From JBDSEG01 sp039920165 (lineage in GTDB: Bacteria; Pseudomonadota; Gammaproteobacteria; Burkholderiales; Burkholderiaceae_C): 26,198 bases of DNA. Shown piece by piece: positions 22,135 to 26,198 of this stretch. Numbering within the stretch: position 1 is the first letter of the stretch; each line of letters starts with the position of its first letter. Made by a program: the position numbers and the translations under genes. Under the pieces are notes generated by a model. That model was not told where the DNA came from and did no database searches. It was given only the letters and a program-made list of their open reading frames with translations. The DNA lies in the NCBI GenBank assembly GCA_039920165.1, contig JBDSEG010000202.1, positions 1-26,198 of the forward strand. Direction: 5' to 3'.

Positions 22135-22929
22135 TCAGCCCAGTTCGAGGTCCGCCAGCAGTGGGAGATGATCCGACATGCGGGCCCAGGCCGGGCCACG
22201 CGGGACTGAGGTTGCGCAACATCTGAAGCCGCGCACATAGATGCGGTCCATCGAGAACAAGGGCACACGCGACGGAAACGTATTCAGCCGGGCCGCCGAT
22301 TCGCTCTCGACCTGCGCGCGCCCGAGGCCGAACGCGCGCATCGGTCCGTCCAGTTTTCCGCCCCAATCGTTGAAGTCGCCCGCAACAACCAGCAGTTCGC
22401 GGCGCGGAACCTGCGCATCGATGAATTCGGCCAGCCGCTCGACCTGGCGGACGCGACCCGCATGCATCAACCCGAAGTGGGCCACGATCGCATGAACGGT
22501 ATGCCCGGCCCACACGACCGGGACATGCAACAGCCCGCGTTGTTCGAAACGGTGATCCGACACATCGTGGTGTCCGATTTCGCCCAATGGCCAGCGCGAC
22601 AGCAGCGCATTGCCATGCTCGCCGTGACGCGTGATCGCATTCGATCGGTAGGCCGCCTCGTAGCCCTCCGGCGCCAGATAATCGGCCTGCGGCATGCGCG
22701 GCCAGCCGATATGGGTGTCGGGAAATTGCCGCGCCGCCGCCCGGTTCATGCTGCGCACCTCCTGCAGGAATACGAGGTCGGCGTCCAGCGCCTCGATCCC
22801 GAGGCCGAGGTTGTGAATCTCCAGCCGCCGGCGCGGACCGCTTCCGCGCACGCCTTTGTGGATGTTGTAGGTCGCCACGCGCAGCGTCTGACCGTGCTGT
22901 TGCGTGACGGGGCTGCGGGCCCAACGCAT
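22135..22929 (-). CDS. Endonuclease/exonuclease/phosphatase (EEP) family protein
   Basis: The 264-residue protein carries the EEP fold motifs: LRVATYNIHKGVRG near residue 15, FLQEVRSMNR with the metal-binding glutamate, HFGLMHAGRVRQVERL, VAGDFNDWGGKLDG with the catalytic D and N, MDRIYVRG and the terminal MSDHLPLLADLEL. The family covers Mg-dependent nucleases and phosphodiesterases; the substrate is unknown. ATG 22929 shares a base with the nudB stop (TGATG). The order nudB–EEP gene, with clsB nearby, is common in betaproteobacteria. Here clsB is separated from it by the repeat-protein gene. Confidence 0.88.
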   Translation of the reverse strand: MRWARSPVTQQHGQTLRVATYNIHKGVRGSGPRRRLEIHNLGLGIEALDADLVFLQEVRSMNRAAARQFPDTHIGWPRMPQADYLAPEGYEAAYRSNAITRHGEHGNALLSRWPLGEIGHHDVSDHRFEQRGLLHVPVVWAGHTVHAIVAHFGLMHAGRVRQVERLAEFIDAQVPRRELLVVAGDFNDWGGKLDGPMRAFGLGRAQVESESAARLNTFPSRVPLFSMDRIYVRGFRCCATSVPRGPAWARMSDHLPLLADLELG

Positions 22930-23411
22930 CAGGCCGGCCCCACGCCGGCATGCGAAGGCAGCTGTCGGATCGCCAGGGCATTGGTATGCGAAAAGCAGGC
23001 ATCGGCAGCGGCCTGCCACGGCAGCCATCGGTATCGCAGGTGCTCATCCGGTGTCAGCATGACCGCAACATCGCGCGGCACGCACACCCCGAACACATGC
23101 TCGACGTTGTGGTTGACGCCGGCGGCGTAGCGGTGCCGCCAGGCGGGATGGATCTCGTACACGTTGTGCTGATCCCAATCGACCAGGGCGGCGCCGGCGA
23201 CCGCATCCGAACCGACGACGATGCCGGTCTCCTCGCGCAGTTCGCGGCGTGCCGTATGCGCCAGATCCTCGTTCACTTCATCCCTCGAGCCAGTGACGCT
23301 CTGCCAGTACCCCGGGCGATCGGCGCGCTCGAGCAGGAGCACGTCGAGATCTGGCGAATACACCACGACCAGCACCGAAACAGGGATCTTGAACGACAAG
23401 GGCAACTGCAA
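22929..23411 (-). CDS. nudB: Dihydroneopterin triphosphate diphosphatase (Nudix)
   Basis: The Nudix protein of about 160 residues removes pyrophosphate from dihydroneopterin triphosphate in folate synthesis. NudB hallmarks: KIPVSVLVVVYSPDLDVLLL at the N-terminus, RPGYWQSVTGSRDEVNEDLA, and the Nudix helix RRELREETGI. The loop before the helix is one residue longer than the textbook Nudix box, as I recall for betaproteobacterial NudB. The start is uncertain: TTG codons at 23411, 23405 and 23399, or one at 23471 inside the end of aspS; I chose 23411 for family length. No ATG fits. It follows aspS closely and is coupled to the EEP gene. Confidence 0.87.
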   Translation of the reverse strand: MQLPLSFKIPVSVLVVVYSPDLDVLLLERADRPGYWQSVTGSRDEVNEDLAHTARRELREETGIVVGSDAVAGAALVDWDQHNVYEIHPAWRHRYAAGVNHNVEHVFGVCVPRDVAVMLTPDEHLRYRWLPWQAAADACFSHTNALAIRQLPSHAGVGPA

Positions 23412-23445
23412 TGGCGGCGCAACATCGCGTCCGAGCGATTTTGCA

Positions 23446-25260
23446 TCAGCATCCCACGCCGGTTGTTCCAAGGACAGCCGGCTGGGCGCTGCGCAAGCGG
23501 ATGTGCAGTTCGCGCAACTGCCGCTCGTCGACCGGACCCGGGGCATTGGTCAACAGATCCTGCGCGCGCTGCGTTTTCGGGAACGCGATTACATCGCGCA
23601 GCGACTCGGCCCCCGTCATCAGCATCACAAACCGGTCCAGGCCGATCGCGATGCCGCCGTGCGGTGGCGCGCCATATTGCAGCGCATCGAGGAGGAAGCC
23701 GAATTTCGCCCGGGCCTCGTCCGCATCGATGTTCAGTGCGCGAAAAACCTTGCTCTGCACCTCCTCACGATGGATCCGGATCGAGCCGCCACCGAGCTCG
23801 ACGCCATTCAGCACCACGTCGTAGGCTTTTGCGATGCATCGGCCGGGGTCGGTTTCGAGCCAGTCCTCGTGCCCGTCTTTGGGCGAGGTGAACGGATGGT
23901 GGACCGCATTCCAGCGCAGCGCCGCCTCGTCGTATTCGAACATGGGAAAGTCGACCACCCACAGCGGGGCCCAGTCGCCGCGCAGCAGACCGCGCGCCTT
24001 GCCGAATTCGCTGTGTCCGACCTTGACACGCAGGGCTCCGATCGCGTCGTTGACAACCTTTGCCTTGTCTGCGCCGAAGAACAGCAGGTCGCCGCTCGTC
24101 GCGCCGGTGCGCTGCAGGATCTTTGCCAGCGCCGCGTCGTGCAGGTTCTTGACGATCGGCGACTGCAGGCCCTCGCGCCCTTTGGCAACGTCGTTGACCT
24201 TGATCCACGCAAGGCCTCGAGCGCCGTAAATCTTGACGAACTCGGTATAAGCATCGATCTCACCGCGGCTCATCTCGGCCCCGCCTGGCACGCGAAGCGC
24301 TACGACCCGGCCGCCCTCGGTCGTGGCCGGCGTCGAGAAGACCTTGAAGTCGACATCGGCCATCGCATCGGTCAGCTCGGTGAGCTCGAGCTGCACCCGC
24401 AAATCCGGCTTGTCCGAGCCGTACAGGCGCATCGCGTCCGAATATTTCATCACCGGAAACGGCCCCAAATCGACGCCGATCGCGTGCGCCACGGTGCTGC
24501 GGATCATCCCTTCGAACATCGTTCGGATCGCCTCCTCGGGCATGAACGAGGTCTCGATATCGATCTGCGTGAATTCGGGCTGGCGATCGGCGCGCAGGTC
24601 CTCGTCGCGAAAGCATTTGACGATCTGGTAGTAGCGATCGAAGCCGGCCACCATCAGGAGCTGCTTGAACAGCTGCGGGCTTTGCGGCAGCGCAAAGAAC
24701 ATGCCGTCGTGGACCCGGCTCGGCACCAGATAGTCGCGTGCCCCTTCGGGTGTGCTCTTGGTGAGCATCGGCGTCTCGATATCGATGAAGCCGTTCGCAT
24801 CGAGAAACTTGCGCACCTCCATCGCCACGCGATGGCGCAGCATGAGGTTGCGCTGCATCGACGGGCGCCGCAGGTCGAGCACCCGGTGCGTGAGCCGGGT
24901 CGTCTCCGACAGGTTTTCCTCGTCGAGCTGGAACGGCGGCGTCACACTCGGGTTGAGCACCTCGATCTCGAGGCACAGCACCTCGATCTTGCCGCTCGTC
25001 AGCGCCGCGTTGTCGGTGCCGGCGGGGCGCGCGCGCACCCGGCCGACGATCTTCAGGCAGAACTCGTTGCGCACCTGCTCGGCGATCGCGAACATCGCGG
25101 CGCGGTCGGGGTCGCAGACGATCTGCACCATGCCCTCGCGATCGCGCAGGTCGATGAAGATGACGCCGCCGTGGTCGCGGCGCCGGTGTGCCCAGCCCAT
25201 CAGCGTGACGGTCTGCGCGAGGTGCGTCTCGCTGACGAGACCGCAATAAGTGGTTCTCAT
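23446..25260 (-). CDS. aspS: Aspartate--tRNA ligase, probably non-discriminating
   Basis: The 604-residue class II synthetase charges tRNA-Asp. Layout: N-terminal OB anticodon-binding domain (QTVTLMGWAHRRRDHGGVIF, FIDLRDREGMVQIV), motif 2 region FRDEDLRADRQPEFTQID, the bacterial insertion domain, and motif 3 GIAIGLDRFVMLM near the C-terminus. H30 and G81 correspond to the H31/G82 pair that makes the Pseudomonas aeruginosa enzyme non-discriminating, so it probably also charges tRNA-Asn for later amidation by GatCAB. ATG 25260 has GGAG 8 bp upstream. Its neighbours fmdB and the DUF502 gene on one side and nudB on the other are the usual betaproteobacterial order. Confidence 0.97.
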   Translation of the reverse strand: MRTTYCGLVSETHLAQTVTLMGWAHRRRDHGGVIFIDLRDREGMVQIVCDPDRAAMFAIAEQVRNEFCLKIVGRVRARPAGTDNAALTSGKIEVLCLEIEVLNPSVTPPFQLDEENLSETTRLTHRVLDLRRPSMQRNLMLRHRVAMEVRKFLDANGFIDIETPMLTKSTPEGARDYLVPSRVHDGMFFALPQSPQLFKQLLMVAGFDRYYQIVKCFRDEDLRADRQPEFTQIDIETSFMPEEAIRTMFEGMIRSTVAHAIGVDLGPFPVMKYSDAMRLYGSDKPDLRVQLELTELTDAMADVDFKVFSTPATTEGGRVVALRVPGGAEMSRGEIDAYTEFVKIYGARGLAWIKVNDVAKGREGLQSPIVKNLHDAALAKILQRTGATSGDLLFFGADKAKVVNDAIGALRVKVGHSEFGKARGLLRGDWAPLWVVDFPMFEYDEAALRWNAVHHPFTSPKDGHEDWLETDPGRCIAKAYDVVLNGVELGGGSIRIHREEVQSKVFRALNIDADEARAKFGFLLDALQYGAPPHGGIAIGLDRFVMLMTGAESLRDVIAFPKTQRAQDLLTNAPGPVDERQLRELHIRLRSAQPAVLGTTGVGC

Positions 25261-25377
25261 GAGATTTACTCCGTATTTCGATGCAAGCGGTGCGGGCGCG
25301 CGGGTGCCCTCCGGGGATGGCGGCGAGCAGCCGCAGCGACAGCGTGCAGGGCCGGATGCAGGGCGCACCCGGCCCAG

Positions 25378-26064
25378 TCAATTTCGCAGCGGCACCGCGC
25401 GCAGCTTGAGGCCCGGTGAAGCGGGCGGCGCCACCACGCCCATTGAGATCACATATTTCAGCGCCTCGTCCACGCTCATTCGCAATTCGATCACGTCGGC
25501 GCGCGGGACCATCAGGAAAAAGCCCGACGTCGGGTTCGGTGTCGTCGGGACATACAGGCTGACGTAGTCGCCGACCAGGTGGTCGGCCGCCTCGCCACCC
25601 GGACGACCGGTGACGAAAGCGATCGTCCAGCTGCCCTCGCGCGGATACTGCACCAGCACCGCTTCTCTAAAGGCGTTGCCGCTGCTCGAGAAAAGCGTGT
25701 CCGAGACCTGCTTGACCGAGCTGTAGATCGACTTGACGATGGGGATCTTGTTCAGCACGCGGTGACCCTGGCGCAGCCACCACTGGCCGAAGATATTGGT
25801 CGCGAAGAGGCCGGTCAGCAGCAGCCCGGCGAGCATCACCAGCACCCCCAGGCCGGGAATCTGGCGCAGCAACTCGATCGGCGCGTGCGCCGCGTGCGGC
25901 AGCACCGCCTGCGACGCACTCAGCAACCAGCCAAAGACACCGTCGAGCAGCCCGAGAACGGACGTGAGTACCCAGATCGTTACCGCCATCGGCAGCCAGA
26001 CCAGCAGCCCCGCGATGAGATATTTTTTCACGGGACTCTTCGGCGGTGACGGCTCAGGGATCAC
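25378..26064 (-). CDS. DUF502 family membrane protein
   Basis: The 228-residue protein has two membrane segments, about residues 14-37 (YLIAGLLVWLPMAVTIWVL) and 70-90 (GLGVLVMLAGLLLTGLFAT), followed by the family motif IPIVKSIYSSVKQVSDTLFS and a C-terminal VPTTPNPTSGFFLMVPRADV segment. DUF502 proteins (related to plant LIKE COV) have no defined biochemical role. The start is GTG 26064, which overlaps the stop of the upstream fmdB gene in GTGA. aspS follows after 117 bp. Confidence 0.92.
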   Translation of the reverse strand: MIPEPSPPKSPVKKYLIAGLLVWLPMAVTIWVLTSVLGLLDGVFGWLLSASQAVLPHAAHAPIELLRQIPGLGVLVMLAGLLLTGLFATNIFGQWWLRQGHRVLNKIPIVKSIYSSVKQVSDTLFSSSGNAFREAVLVQYPREGSWTIAFVTGRPGGEAADHLVGDYVSLYVPTTPNPTSGFFLMVPRADVIELRMSVDEALKYVISMGVVAPPASPGLKLRAVPLRN

Positions 26065-26198
26065 TTGTCGCCCGAAGCGCCGCCCGACCCGGCACCCGAA
26101 GTGCCCCCCGGGGTCGCGGATGCAGACGGCTTGACTGTCGACGCCGACGCGGCGGACTCGGCCGATCCGGATGCCGCCGGTGCGGACGCAGCCGGCGC
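26061..26198 (-). CDS. fmdB: FmdB-family zinc ribbon protein, C-terminal tail only
   Basis: Only the last 45 residues are in the window. They form a low-complexity Ala/Ser/Gly/Pro tail ending GTSGAGSGGASGDK, and the frame is open to the window edge. FmdB-type putative regulatory zinc ribbon proteins have such tails and sit directly before the DUF502 gene and aspS in many betaproteobacteria. The zinc-binding cysteines would lie outside the window, so the call rests on position and tail composition. Confidence 0.7.
   Translation of the reverse strand, partial: APAASAPAASGSAESAASASTVKPSASATPGGTSGAGSGGASGDK

Noticed and set aside
23221..25419. A 732-codon plus-strand open frame opposite nudB and aspS
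   Set aside because: It is the antisense shadow of aspS, which is unmistakable.

Overview
The window looks like the chromosome of a GC-rich betaproteobacterium, most likely Burkholderiales. Two periplasmic Bug-type substrate-binding proteins without their own membrane genes, a protocatechuate 4,5-cleavage operon, and the gene order fmdB–DUF502–aspS–nudB–endonuclease/exonuclease/phosphatase gene with clsB close by all fit that group. I infer this from gene content and style only, not from any search.

Layout. (1) 1-2022, plus strand: the 3' part of a sulfatase/phosphonate monoester hydrolase, followed by a Bug-type binding protein. (2) 2183-4194, minus strand: a PQQ-dependent alcohol dehydrogenase with a DYD motif typical of lanthanide-dependent enzymes, translationally coupled to a small periplasmic cytochrome c. 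(3) 4449-6190, minus strand: a DUF429 protein and a ChaN-like lipoprotein. (4) 6259-8359, plus strand: an Rhizobium etli ReAV-type L-asparaginase, then a LysR regulator carrying two compensating frameshifts. (5) 8421-17217, plus strand: a ten-gene catabolic cluster for the protocatechuate 4,5-cleavage pathway. The order is signal-less binding protein, ligJ, ligK, DUF1932 oxidoreductase, ligI, ligA, ligB, ligC, aldo/keto reductase, Bug protein. (6) 17358-21384, minus strand: a DNA-repair pair (ATP-dependent ligase and metallo-beta-lactamase exonuclease) behind a ClsB-type cardiolipin synthase. (7) 21681-22034, plus strand: a small secreted protein made of three 33-residue repeats, with a clear terminator. 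(8) 22135-26198, minus strand: the housekeeping run fmdB(partial)–DUF502–aspS–nudB–EEP hydrolase.

How the catabolic genes work together. LigAB opens the protocatechuate ring. LigC oxidises the resulting semialdehyde to 2-pyrone-4,6-dicarboxylate, LigI hydrolyses that lactone, LigJ hydrates the product, and LigK cleaves it to pyruvate and oxaloacetate. The tautomerase LigU/GalD that normally acts between LigI and LigJ is not in the window. The DUF1932 oxidoreductase, the aldo/keto reductase and the signal-less binding protein have no assigned step. Many junctions are ATGA, GTGA or TGATG overlaps, so translation is probably coupled. Two diverged copies of a long hairpin repeat occur in the window: one inside the lig operon (10915-11065), one between the convergent Bug and ligase genes (17251-17350).

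I saw no tRNA, rRNA, CRISPR array, intact insertion sequence or phage genes.
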